A stretch of 64,000 bases of DNA from Leyella lascolaii. GTDB lineage: Bacteria; Bacteroidota; Bacteroidia; Bacteroidales; Bacteroidaceae. Position 1 is the first letter of the stretch; every line of letters starts with the position of its first letter. Shown here in pieces: positions 35,356-44,900 of the stretch. A program made the translations under genes and the position numbers. Location: positions 260,678 through 324,677 of the forward strand of contig NZ_LT556038.1 of NCBI RefSeq assembly GCF_900079775.1, given 5' to 3'. Below the pieces are notes generated by a model. It made no database searches. It saw only the letters and a program-made list of their open reading frames with translations, and was not told where the DNA came from.

Positions 35356-36702
35356 TCATGCATCGCTGTCCATTTCCCTAAATGCGCCGATCACGATCGG
35401 TATGGCTATACAGAAGCTCAGTACGTCGCTGCACGACTGACATATGATTATCCCCTTCAGACCGAAGAAATATGGAAGTATGACAATGAGCGGAATGAAG
35501 AACAGTCCCTGCCTTGCCGCAGACAGGATGTTTGCACGCAACGGCTTGCGGGTGGTCTGGAGCATCATGTTGCCTGCCATGGTGAATGCGTTGAAAGGAT
35601 AGGTGGCAAGCTGCCAGCACAGTGCCGCCGCGCCTATCCTTATCACCTCAGGGTCGTCGCGGAATATACCGATGGCGCCGCTGCTGAAAAAGAATCCCGC
35701 GAAAAAGAACACAAGAAGAAACGCTGTGCCCACTTTCACGATGAAACCGAAGCCTTCACGCAGACGTCCGTAAAGCCCGGCACCATAACAGAAGCCGCAG
35801 AACGGCTGGAAACCCTGTCCGAGTCCGAGAACCACCGACATAATGAACATCGTTATGCGGCTCACTATCGACATTGCGGCGATTGCCGCATCACCGTACT
35901 CACTCGCCGCTACGTTGAGCATCATCACAGCCACGCAGCCCAGCCCCTGCCTCGAAAGGGAGGGCGACCCGCCGTAAACAATCTCCTTGAGATAAGCAAG
36001 ACGCGGTGAGAAACGCCTTATGTCCAAGCGTATGTTCTCGCCTCTGCGGCTCATTGCAAGCAGCACAAAGAATCCCACTACCTGCCCCGTGACCGTTGCT
36101 ACGGCTGCTCCCGCCACCCCCATGTCAAACACAAAGATGAACACAGGGTCGAGAACAACGTTCAGAACAGCCCCGCTTATGATGCCATACATGGCATACG
36201 ACGCGTTTCCCTGAAGCCGCATCTGGTTGTTGATGGTGAGCGAAGCCGTCATGAAAGGCGCGCCCAGCAGTATTATCGACATGTAGCTTTCGGTATAAGG
36301 AAGTATCGTTGGCGTACTGCCGAGCCACACCGCGAGCGGCTTTATCATATAAAGTCCGACAACCATCGCCACTGTTCCCGCAACAAGGGAATACACAAAT
36401 CCCGTTGAAGCCATCGTCTCGGCATTGCCGTGACGTCTGGCTCCGAGCTCGCGGGATATATAGTTGCCGCTCCCGTGTCCGAAAAAGAACCCGAAAGCCT
36501 GTATGAAGAACATCACCGGAAACACCACTCCCACCGCCGCCGTGGACTGTGTGTCGAGCTGTCCGACAAAGAACGTGTCGGCGATATTGTACAGACTCGT
36601 CACGAGCATTGTTATTATCGTCGGCACAGCCATTGTCAGAATCACTCTGTGGGCAGGTGCCTGGGTGAGAAAAGTGTAGTTGTCGGTGTGTCTTCGACCC
36701 AT
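35356..36702 (-). CDS. MATE family efflux transporter
   Basis: 448 residues, about twelve membrane helices in two halves. The N-terminus APAHRVILTMAVPTIITMLV, then TSLYNIADTFFVGQLDTQST, is typical of MepA-like MATE exporters; the second half starts near GGSPSLSRQGLGCVAVMMLN. These antiporters use Na+ or H+ gradients to expel cationic drugs and metabolites through the inner membrane. The start codon overlaps the SIMPL stop (TGATG), so the two are translationally coupled. Specificity unknown. Confidence 0.94.
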   Translation of the reverse strand: MGRRHTDNYTFLTQAPAHRVILTMAVPTIITMLVTSLYNIADTFFVGQLDTQSTAAVGVVFPVMFFIQAFGFFFGHGSGNYISRELGARRHGNAETMASTGFVYSLVAGTVAMVVGLYMIKPLAVWLGSTPTILPYTESYMSIILLGAPFMTASLTINNQMRLQGNASYAMYGIISGAVLNVVLDPVFIFVFDMGVAGAAVATVTGQVVGFFVLLAMSRRGENIRLDIRRFSPRLAYLKEIVYGGSPSLSRQGLGCVAVMMLNVAASEYGDAAIAAMSIVSRITMFIMSVVLGLGQGFQPFCGFCYGAGLYGRLREGFGFIVKVGTAFLLVFFFAGFFFSSGAIGIFRDDPEVIRIGAAALCWQLATYPFNAFTMAGNMMLQTTRKPLRANILSAARQGLFFIPLIVILPYFFGLKGIIICQSCSDVLSFCIAIPIVIGAFREMDSDA

Positions 36703-37415
36703 CAGTCTTTAAGTGAATAAGTCACTGTCGTCACCACACGCACCTTCTTCACGTATGGCGTGTTAGAGTCGCGGTCGACTATCGAGAACTGTCCCTGGTC
36801 GGCTGTCAGTATCTTGTCAAGACGGCTGTGGCTGTTGTCGGCAAACTGTTTCGCAGTCTTCTCGGCGTTGGCTATCGCCTCCTGCATCATCTCCGGCTTC
36901 ATTGCCGTGAACGACACATACTCGTATTTGACAGGATTCTCATATCCTCCGTCCACGATAGCCACACCTTCCCTGAGCAGCTCGCCCTGCCGCGCGATGA
37001 TACTCCTCACGAGTTTCACATTGCGCGAGGTAACGGTGATTATCGACGTCACGTTATATCTGTACTGGCTCCGGTTGTCGGAATATCTCTCCGCATTCAG
37101 GTCTATCACCACCGGAGCGTTCACGTCTATCTCGTTTTCCTTTATGCCGTTGTCCGTAAGAAACCTCTTTATCTTGTCTTGCGTCCGTTCTATCCTGTCG
37201 TAAAGGTCAGGCAGACTGTTGCCAAGCTCTTTCGAAAGTATGGGCCATGTCACCTTGTCGGCGTCGACTTCCTTTTCCGCGAGACCCTTTACCGTGACTT
37301 TTCTGTCCTTGTTGGCAAAATCGTCGATTCCCCATCTGATGCACAAGCCCAGCACCACGATGCTCAGAGCAAGGAGCGCGGCTTCGGCTATGCGTCCGTT
37401 AGTGTTCCATTTCAT
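36702..37415 (-). CDS. SIMPL (DUF541) domain protein
   Basis: 237 residues from the ATG at 37415 (MKWNTNGRIAEAALLALSIV, a membrane anchor or signal). The frame continues upstream to 37523 without conserved sequence. The SIMPL domain shows VTVKGLAEKEVDADKVTWPI, DRIERTQDKIKRFLTDNGIK, ENEIDVNAPVVIDLNAERYS and VIAYEYVSFTAMKP-like strands, with FADNSHSRLDKILTADQGQF toward the end. The family forms periplasmic ring-like oligomers in the known structures; its physiological role is unclear. Coupled to the MATE gene by a stop/start overlap. Confidence 0.9.
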   Translation of the reverse strand: MKWNTNGRIAEAALLALSIVVLGLCIRWGIDDFANKDRKVTVKGLAEKEVDADKVTWPILSKELGNSLPDLYDRIERTQDKIKRFLTDNGIKENEIDVNAPVVIDLNAERYSDNRSQYRYNVTSIITVTSRNVKLVRSIIARQGELLREGVAIVDGGYENPVKYEYVSFTAMKPEMMQEAIANAEKTAKQFADNSHSRLDKILTADQGQFSIVDRDSNTPYVKKVRVVTTVTYSLKD

Positions 37416-37531
37416 AACAGCAGTCCTTTCTTTTAATGGTTTATAATATATTATTCTTTTCTGATGAAGCCACATACAGCGCGCCTGCATGAGCGTCTGT
37501 GATTGCAACCGCCCATACCACACGCACGCAT

Positions 37532-38299
37532 TCAGTCCTCACCGTCTCTCCGGCTTATGGTATATCCGTTTGCCTGATGCGTCGCGAGCACCAGCACCTC
37601 GGCTATCTGCACGTGCTGCGGAGCGTTGGCGGCATAGACAGCCACGTCTGCTATGTCGTCACCGGTGAGCGGCTTGATGCCTTTGTACACATTCTCCGCC
37701 CTATCCCTGTCACCGTGAAAGCGCGTCACGCTGAAGTTTGTCTCCACCAGTCCCGGCTTTATGTTGGTCACGCGGACACAAGTATCCACAAGGTCAATGC
37801 GAAGACCGTCGGTCAGAGTCTTCACCGCAGCCTTCGTCGCACAATACACGTTGCCTCCGGCATAAGCCTGGTCGCCTGCCACGCTGCCGATGTTTATCAC
37901 GTGTCCCCGGTTGCGCTCCACCATTCCCGGCACCACAAGGCGTGTCATTGTGAGCAGTCCCTTGATGTTGGTGTCTATCATTGTCCACCAGTCTTCGGTG
38001 TCGCCCTCATACTCCTTTTCCAGTCCGAGAGCCAGTCCGGCATTGTTCACGAGCACGTCTATCTCTCTCCATCCGCCCTGCAGCGACCCCACAGCGGCTG
38101 CGGCAGCCCCTGCGTCGCGCACGTCAAAAGCCAGCGTGAGCACTTCCGTCCCGTCTCCCATGTCTTTTTTAAGGCTCTCCAGTTTCTCCGTGTTGCGTCC
38201 TGTGAGAATCAGGTTGTAACCCGAAGCGGCGAAACGGCGCGCACAAGCCTCCCCTATTCCGCTTGTGGCGCCTGTTATCATTACTGTCTTTCTTTTCAT
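37532..38299 (-). CDS. SDR-family NAD(P)-dependent oxidoreductase (YdfG-like)
   Basis: 255 residues, classical short-chain dehydrogenase. TGATSGIGEACARRFA is the cofactor-binding motif, VLVNNAGLALG the NNAG, Ser in INIGSVAGDQAYAGGNVYCATKAAV and the YxxxK as YCATK. The C-terminus IKPGLVETNFSVTRFHGD resembles YdfG-type 3-hydroxy acid dehydrogenases, which oxidise L-allo-threonine and serine. Its start overlaps the WecB-like stop by 4 bp (ATGA). Substrate is inference. Confidence 0.9.
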   Translation of the reverse strand: MKRKTVMITGATSGIGEACARRFAASGYNLILTGRNTEKLESLKKDMGDGTEVLTLAFDVRDAGAAAAAVGSLQGGWREIDVLVNNAGLALGLEKEYEGDTEDWWTMIDTNIKGLLTMTRLVVPGMVERNRGHVINIGSVAGDQAYAGGNVYCATKAAVKTLTDGLRIDLVDTCVRVTNIKPGLVETNFSVTRFHGDRDRAENVYKGIKPLTGDDIADVAVYAANAPQHVQIAEVLVLATHQANGYTISRRDGED

Positions 38300-39405
38300 A
38301 TCACGTTTCCCCTTTCCATCAGTATCTGCACTATGCGCTCAGCCGAGCGTCCGTCCCAACGCTCGGGCACACTGCTTTTCTTCCATTCGCCAGCCGTCAT
38401 CCGTCCGACCTCAGTGCCGAGTTTCTCCGCGTCCTCGCCCACAAGGACGTTCGAGCCCACGGTGACCGTCTCTATATGTTCGGTATAATTGTTGAGCGTT
38501 ATGCACGGCACACCGTTGAACGTCGCCTCTTCAGCCACGTTGCCCGAGTCGGTCACCACTCCCATGGCGTTTGCCGTGAGATAGCCGAAAGCCGTATACG
38601 GCATAGGCGGCGTGATGTGCATGCGGTCCGCCATGTCGGGATGACTCTTCAGTATGTCGCCCACGACACCGGCGGCAGCCTTTCTCAGCGGTGCCACCAC
38701 AGGCACACCGCCAGCCTTCGCGAGCATAGCGCATATCATCGTCTCCAGATTTCCCCGGTCTGAAATGAGTGCCTTGCGGTTGAGAGTGAACACTATGTAG
38801 GCGCGCTCCTTCAGTCCGAGACTGTCGAACACATCCGGACGCGACAGCCGCGGACGGTTATAGCGCAGCGTATCCATCAGTATGTTGCCCACCATATATA
38901 TCTTCGACTGCTCCGCGCCCTCGCGTGTCGCCGCGCTGCTTCCGCTGTGTCCGGCGGTGAAAAGCAGGTCGGAGAGTCCGTCGATGACAAGCCTGTTTAT
39001 CTCCTTCGGCATGTTGATGTCGAACGAGCGTGTGCCTGCCACAAGATGGGCGAGTGTCAGTCCCTGCTTCTTCGCTACTATTGCAGCCGCCATGGTAGAC
39101 GCAAGATCGTCCACAACAATCACCGCGTCGGTCTTGTGACGGCTCAGATAAGCCTCAAAGCCGGACATCACCTGTCCCGTCAGTTCGTTCAGATTGTCAC
39201 AGTCCACACCCAGATACACCTCAGGCTCCGGCATCTGCAAGTCGTCGAAAAGCGACTTCTCCAGTGCCGGGTCGTCCTTGCGTCCGGTATATACAAGATG
39301 ATGACTGACGTCCACTCCCCTTCCGTGCGCGCTGTCTATTGCCCTCACGATAGGGGCGAGTTTTATGAAATTGGGTCTTGCACCCGCTACTATACATATT
39401 TCCAT
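38296..39405 (-). CDS. UDP-N-acetylglucosamine 2-epimerase homologue with altered active-site motifs
   Basis: 369 residues, right length and fold for the WecB family: MEICIVAGARPNFIKLAPIV at the start, YMVGNILMDTL, PLRKAAAGVV and VTDSGNVAEEATFNGVPCIT. But the motifs differ at places normally invariant. HVEAGLRS reads HLVAGTRS, so the catalytic Glu is Val; QGDT reads VVDD; the HR of the central HR(x)EN motif reads NR. The Arg of GTRPE (here GARPN) and the Glu before NR (KEINR) are kept. It may have lost or changed the epimerase reaction, for example toward hydrolysis. Coupled to the SDR gene. Confidence 0.78.
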   Translation of the reverse strand: MEICIVAGARPNFIKLAPIVRAIDSAHGRGVDVSHHLVYTGRKDDPALEKSLFDDLQMPEPEVYLGVDCDNLNELTGQVMSGFEAYLSRHKTDAVIVVDDLASTMAAAIVAKKQGLTLAHLVAGTRSFDINMPKEINRLVIDGLSDLLFTAGHSGSSAATREGAEQSKIYMVGNILMDTLRYNRPRLSRPDVFDSLGLKERAYIVFTLNRKALISDRGNLETMICAMLAKAGGVPVVAPLRKAAAGVVGDILKSHPDMADRMHITPPMPYTAFGYLTANAMGVVTDSGNVAEEATFNGVPCITLNNYTEHIETVTVGSNVLVGEDAEKLGTEVGRMTAGEWKKSSVPERWDGRSAERIVQILMERGNVI

Positions 39406-39491
39406 TATCTTTTTACCTTATTATAATTTAACTTTGCATATGGCGTGACTCCCGTCCGTGCGGTGTGCCACGCCATAAGCCGTCATGTGTC

Positions 39492-40581
39492 TCAGTCGGC
39501 GCTCTTGAACAGTTCCTTTATTCCTCCGATGCTTCCCATGAGGTTTGTCGCCTCGTAGGGCAGGTATACGGTCTTTGTCTTGTCGCCCTGCGCCAGTTCC
39601 TCGAGCATCTGTATGTACTTCTGCGCGAGCAGATAGTTTGCCGGGTTTGTGCTCTTGCCCACAGCCTGCGTTATCTTCTCTATGGCTATCGCCTCAGCCT
39701 CAGCCTTGCGTATGCGTGCCTGCGCCTCACCCTCTGCACGCAGTATCTCCTGCTGCTTGGCTGCCTCGGCGCGGTTTATCATACTTGTCTTGTCGCCTTC
39801 CGACTGTAGTATGGCAGACTGTTTCTCTCCTTCCGACTGCAATATCGCCGCGCGCTTGTTGCGTTCTGCCTGCATCTGCTTCTCCATTGCCTGAAGCACG
39901 CTTGCCGGCGGAGTTATGTCCTGCAGCTCCACGCGGTTCACCTTTATTCCCCACTTGTTTGTAGCGTCGTCGAGCACGGCGCGCAGCTTGGTGTTGATGG
40001 TGTCGCGCGAGGTGAGCGTCTGGTCGAGTTCCATCTCTCCTATGATGTTACGCAGGGTTGTCTGCGTGAGTTTCTCTATGGCGTTAGGCAGGTTGTTTAT
40101 CTCGTATGCCGTCTTCTGCTTGAAAAAAAAAATCGCTCGAGGTGAGCGTCTGGTCGAGTTCCATCTCTCCTATGATGTTACGCAGGGTTGTCTGCGTGAG
40201 TTTCTCTATGGCGTTAGGCAGGTTGTTTATCTCGTATGCCGCCTTGAACGGATCCATGATCTGGAAATACAGCAGCGCGTTTATCTGCATCTGGATGTTG
40301 TCCTTCGTGATGACGTTCTGCTTGTCGAAGTCGTACACCTGTTCGCGCAGGTCTATCGTGTTGGTGTATACATACCGTCCGCGCACCACGGCTATCACGT
40401 TCTTCGCCTTGTCTATGAACGGGATGATGATGTTCACTCCCGGTTGCAGCGTGGCATGATAGCGTCCGAGCCTCTCTACTATTTTAGTCTCACTCTGCGG
40501 AATTATGACAACCGCCATCTTGACAAACAATATCGCAAGCACTACCACTGCGATAAGAAACCATGTTGTTATTGGAATCAT
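39492..40581 (-). pseudogene. SPFH/band-7 (paraslipin-like) gene broken by an assembly artefact
   Basis: Two partial frames, 40084-40581 (N-terminal part, MIPITTWFLIAVVVLAILFV) and 39492-40034 (C-terminal part), together form one stomatin/prohibitin-like protein. Between them 104 bp are duplicated (40008-40111 equals 40138-40241), and the junction reads CTCGTATGCCG, TCTTCTGCTTG and ten A (40101-40132). This is the end of a standard Illumina adapter, and it yields the peptide FFFQAEDGIRD seen as a contaminant in databases. Deleting 130 bp restores a single frame of 319 residues with an N-terminal membrane anchor, an SPFH domain and an Ala/Glu/Gln-rich coiled coil. NfeD lies next to it, as is usual. 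Confidence 0.93.
40008..40241. other. Direct duplication with embedded adapter sequence (misassembly)
   Basis: Copies at 40008-40111 and 40138-40241 are identical over 104 bp, separated by adapter-derived bases with a run of ten A at 40123-40132. The genomic sequence TATCTCGTATGCCG happens to equal part of the adapter, which explains how the reads were joined. Confidence 0.95.
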
Positions 40582-40667
40582 AGTGTGTTTTGGGTTTGGT
40601 TAATATTCTTTTTATTCTTATCCGCCCGCAGCCCGTGTGTGCCGGACTGATGCCGTAAGCCCGGGCA

Positions 40668-41114
40668 TTATGCTCTTCTCACCCTGATGATGATGCTCTC
40701 GCGTCCGGTCACCATCACTTTCTCGCCCGTGGCGATGTCCTCCTCACCGTCGGTCTCAGCCTTCCAGTCGTCACCGTCTATCTTCACGCGTCCGTATCCG
40801 CCTGCCTTTATGGTCTCGCTCACCTCGCCTATGCGCCCCATCAGAGCGTCGGCATTGCTCACACGACTGTCTGCTCCGCGCCTCAGCAGCTTCATGAGCC
40901 GGGGGCGGAGAAGCCTCAGCGACAACACTGAAAAGACGGCGAACGCCAGCACCTGCACCCAGAACGGGGCATCCGCGAGCGACACACCCATGCCGCACAG
41001 CGCGCCGACAGCAAAGCATGTTATGAAGAAATCGCCGGAACTTATTTCCAGCACAAGGCATACCACTGCCACGACGGTCCAGAACAACCACAGGTTTTCA
41101 GCTATAAATGACAT
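40668..41114 (-). CDS. NfeD family membrane protein
   Basis: 148 residues. Two or three membrane helices (LWLFWTVVAVVCLVLEI, FFITCFAVGALCGMGV, WVQVLAFAVFSVLSL) are followed by an OB-fold C-terminal domain with SNADALMGRIGEVSETIKAG, GRVKIDGDDWKAE and KVMVTGRESIIIRVR. NfeD proteins pair with SPFH/stomatin-like proteins, here 86 bp downstream, in membrane-domain organisation. Short form without the N-terminal protease. First gene of a minus-strand run. Confidence 0.93.
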   Translation of the reverse strand: MSFIAENLWLFWTVVAVVCLVLEISSGDFFITCFAVGALCGMGVSLADAPFWVQVLAFAVFSVLSLRLLRPRLMKLLRRGADSRVSNADALMGRIGEVSETIKAGGYGRVKIDGDDWKAETDGEEDIATGEKVMVTGRESIIIRVRRA

Positions 41115-41152
41115 ATACGTAATACTCTTTTGTTTTGGTTATAATTATTTCT

Positions 41153-41160
41153 CAAAGTTA
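41153..41160 (-). promoter_or_regulatory. Candidate -7 box of nfeD
   Basis: TAACTTTG on the minus strand, 38 bp before the ATG. The -33 position reads TTTC. Confidence 0.5.
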
Positions 41161-41309
41161 GTATTTTATTTTTATGCGCAGAAATATTTAACATACATAA
41201 ACATAGCAACGGTATATAAACAAACGCGGAAAGCACGACATCCTACCGTCACCGCATGTGAAGACCATCGGACAATGCACTATGAATAACGGAAAAAGAA
41301 TTTCGGAAC

Positions 41310-41757
41310 GTATATTTATACAATTCCGACAGTAAAATATCTTGTCTGAATAATTCTGCAAAATAGAAAAAAGAAAACATGGAAAATCGGACAGACCACT
41401 GCATCAGAGTCTTTTTCACAACGTACGGAAATTACCGGAAACCTGCTTTATACTCATCCGTATTTCAGAAAAGCCCGTTTCGAGCCATGAAAAAGCTTTT
41501 TTCACTGCACGAAACGGCCCATAATACACTACGAAAAAGCCTTTTCTGCACTGCAAAACAGACTGTTCCGCAGTGCAAAAAAGATACATACAACATCGCA
41601 GGGAAAGACAAACCGTAATCTGTTAACAATATAACAAAACGCTCTAAGAATCGAGTATTTGCGACCGGCAATACTTTTCTGCGCCAATACGCTACTCTCA
41701 CGAGAGTACGATATATGAAAATTCAGAATATCACAACAGAAAATGCATAATTATACA
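41310..41757 (+). repeat. Modular 22-bp-period element, copy 3
   Basis: Opens with GTATATTTATAC (41310-41321); a weak leader similarity ends in GGAAAATCGG. Units in exact 22-bp phase start at 41466, 41488, 41510, 41532, 41554, 41576 and 41598, for example CGAAAAAGCCTTTTCTGC and TGAAAAAGCTTTTTTC. The trailer AAAACGCTCTAAGAATCGAG, then TATTTGCGACCGG, ends at 41668. The closing ARG-box-like site TGCATAATTATACA is at 41744-41757. It lies between nfeD and the GH106-like gene. Confidence 0.75.
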
Positions 41758-41933
41758 TAACGCATATTATCCCATGATACTATGCCGTACGACACAAGAT
41801 ATGCCGGTATAACCTGTCAAAACACTATGTTTATACAAACTTACAGCAGTATCATGCGCCATACAAAGAATAAAAAAGGTCCGAATACCACCACGGCATC
41901 CGAACCTCAAAAAACTACTTTAAAACTATATTC

Positions 41934-44900
41934 TTACTTCACGATTACCTTTCTACCATTGCTTATGTATATGCCCGAAGTCATATTCGACTTGTCAACA
42001 CGAATACCACCAAGAGTATAAACATTGTCATTGTCTGACTTGTTGTCGGCAGTCACGTTGCCAATCCCGGTTGTAGGGCTTTCGTCCTGCATGAGTTTGT
42101 AAAGACCGGTGGAGTGCATCCACAGTTTGCGGTTGCCATCCACATCCACTGTCTCGCCCTTGCTGAACCATGTCGGACCACCAGGTTCGAAGTCGTCTTC
42201 AAGCACAACCTTTGGAGTTCCGTCCTCGGCATACTGCGTCACTACGACATTGTCGAAATAAGCCTCATCCTTCTGCGGACCACTAGCGTCTATTCTGAAA
42301 CCCATGTCACCCATCACGAGATTGTCGGAGAAATCCACAAACGTGTCCACAAGAACACCGTCGATGTATGTCTTTATGAGCGAGCCCTTCACTTCTATCT
42401 TTACCCGGCGCTCCTGTCCCTCAATATCACTTTTCGAGAACGAGTCGAACTCAGTGTCGCTCCATGTCAGATTACCTCCATTATACACATGTCGGCGTAT
42501 GCGCGGCAGGTTGCCGTCGAATATGTTTACAGCCCACATGTAGTAGTTATTGTCGTCGATGGAAGAGAACACCAGGCATGCGTCGTCGCGAAGAAGTGTG
42601 AGGTCGGCCTCAACGGTGTACCAAAGCTTTCTGAATCCGAGCGGCCAAGCATACACGTCGCGCGCCATCGCACCTGTCACACAGAGCCATCCATCCTCCA
42701 CGCTGCCTTCCGAAAACGTGTTGTCACCGGAGAAATCTTCGGCAAAAAGTACCTTGCCGTCCTGCGAACTAACCTTTATGTCGTCAAAACGTGCTATCTC
42801 CTCGCATCCGGCAGCGTCGCTGTGGGTCTGACGGAAACCTATCAAGCCATATGCGAACTGACCATAACGCTCATCGACAAGCACACCGTTGATGTATGTA
42901 CGGGCGAGTTTCTCGTCAACAATCTCTATCTTCAAATCGAAAGCAGCATCTGTACCGATTGTCACCTTGTCCTTCAGGTCAACCTCTCCGAGCAGTTCCA
43001 CACGTCCGTCAAACCAGCGGTGAGGACGAAGTTTTGGTTCCGACGGATTCTCAAGATTAATCTGCCACATATAATAGTTGTTGGTATTGCGGCCTGCAAG
43101 ACACACACCTGCAGAGAGCTGGTCTATCTTCACCTTCATCTCCACGGTGTAACCCTTTTCCTCAACAGCAGGCGGTTCGGTGGTATCGAGTATCTTATTC
43201 TCCACAAGGAATACCGACTGTTCGGGCGCAAGTTTCAGAGTGATCACGGTGTTACCGCCTTCATGACTTATCTCTGCCGCTTCGCTCTTGCCCGTACGCG
43301 GGTCGAGCAAAGTGCAGGCTGACAGTTCACCCTTAAGTGTTATCTTGTTTTCGGCAGTCGCATTGTCTATGTTACCGAAGTAATATACGTTGCCGCCCGA
43401 AATAACTTTATGTATATAGTTGAACGGTTGCTGCGCGTTACTGAATCTTACGTCGAGTTCTGCTCCGGCAAGTGCCTCACGGAGAGTTTCGTCGGTAGGA
43501 TTTTCCACAAACACGGCACTACCCTTTTCTTTCTCTGTGACAAGCATATGGTTCACAATCGACGCAATATCGTCGTCCGAGCCGTTCATATCGGCAGTCT
43601 GCTGCGGCAGCTGTGTGGTGAAGATTATTCTCACTCCGTTCTCCCAAGCCTTCTCTATCTTCTTCATGTTGCTCAGAGTCATGACCTTGCAGCCCGGCAC
43701 TATGATAACGGAGAACGACTCGCTGTTGGTTTTGTTGCTCATCACGAAGCGTCCGCCCGTTACGTCACAGCGGTCGTCAATCACTTCTGGATGAACGTAT
43801 GTGAAGTCAACGCCGAGTTGGTCGGTGAGTATTTCCGACACCACGTTGTAGTCTATGCCCGGTATGTCCACTCCTCCCTGATAGTAACCTTTCGGTCCGT
43901 CAAGATAATGTCCGGCCTGCATGGTGGTTATAGGATACACCATCGCCACATCAGCCGCATGACGTCCCGGACGTGCAAGCATGTAGTTGAGACGTGCAAG
44001 GAATGTATTGAAGTCAGCAAGACCGTAGTTGTAGAGCGGATTACGGTAAGACAGTTCCGGACGGAAAGTCACATTGCCGTTATCATACCACACGGCATGA
44101 GGTATAAGCTGGTTGATACCTTTGGTGTATTGTTCCGTAGCAATGCGATACATTGTCTCCATCGTTATGTTGCCCATGTCTCCGTATGTCTCGGACATTA
44201 CGTATGTCTTGTCCCAGTTGTTGGCCGACGACGACACGACCTTATAGAAATGTTCGGCCGGACGGTTGCCGCCGATCTTGTCGATACCAGGCATTCCCAT
44301 ATACTTTCCGTCGAGCATGAGGTCACCGGAAACACTCACGGTATTTACAATTTCCTCTTGATCCTGATGTCCGGTAGATATTATGCCATGTGCCTCAGCC
44401 CAGTCGCTGATGGTCTTCATGAATCCTTCGGCGTAGAGAGCCGCACGCAGACCAAAAAGACAATTGCGTGCCGCTGCGGTCTTTGGCCCTATGTCATACC
44501 ACAAAGCCGGATAGATTGTTTCAGGCGAAAAACCAAAACGCTCTGTAAATTTCTCGTTGAAGTCATCAGTCCACATGCGTCCGTTGGCACGATACATTGT
44601 AGGTTCGTCAAAGAACGTGGTGGTGATGGTTGTTCCGAATGCCTCCGGGAAACGTTTGTAGTAGGCTTCATGGGTATCCTGCACAAACAGGCTGACTGCC
44701 TCCGGAGACAGATAGTTCACGTTAGGATCGCCGTCTTCCACGCACACAAAGGACATAACCTTCCATTTTCCTTCTTCCGGTACATCCCATGTAAGTATGT
44801 TTCCATTGACATGATCCCTCAGTGATATTATTTCTTTAGTGTCTGTCTCCATAGCGACAACGGCCATTATTGTGCCGCTGGCATTTATTCTGCGGCGCAG

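Noticed and set aside
40084..40134. Protein segment FFFQAEDGIRD
   Set aside because: Translation of adapter sequence, not a natural peptide.
42114..44825. Two long plus-strand frames (402 and 471 codons) opposite the GH106-like gene
   Set aside because: Antisense shadows; the minus strand has a signal peptide, catalytic motifs and a sorting domain.
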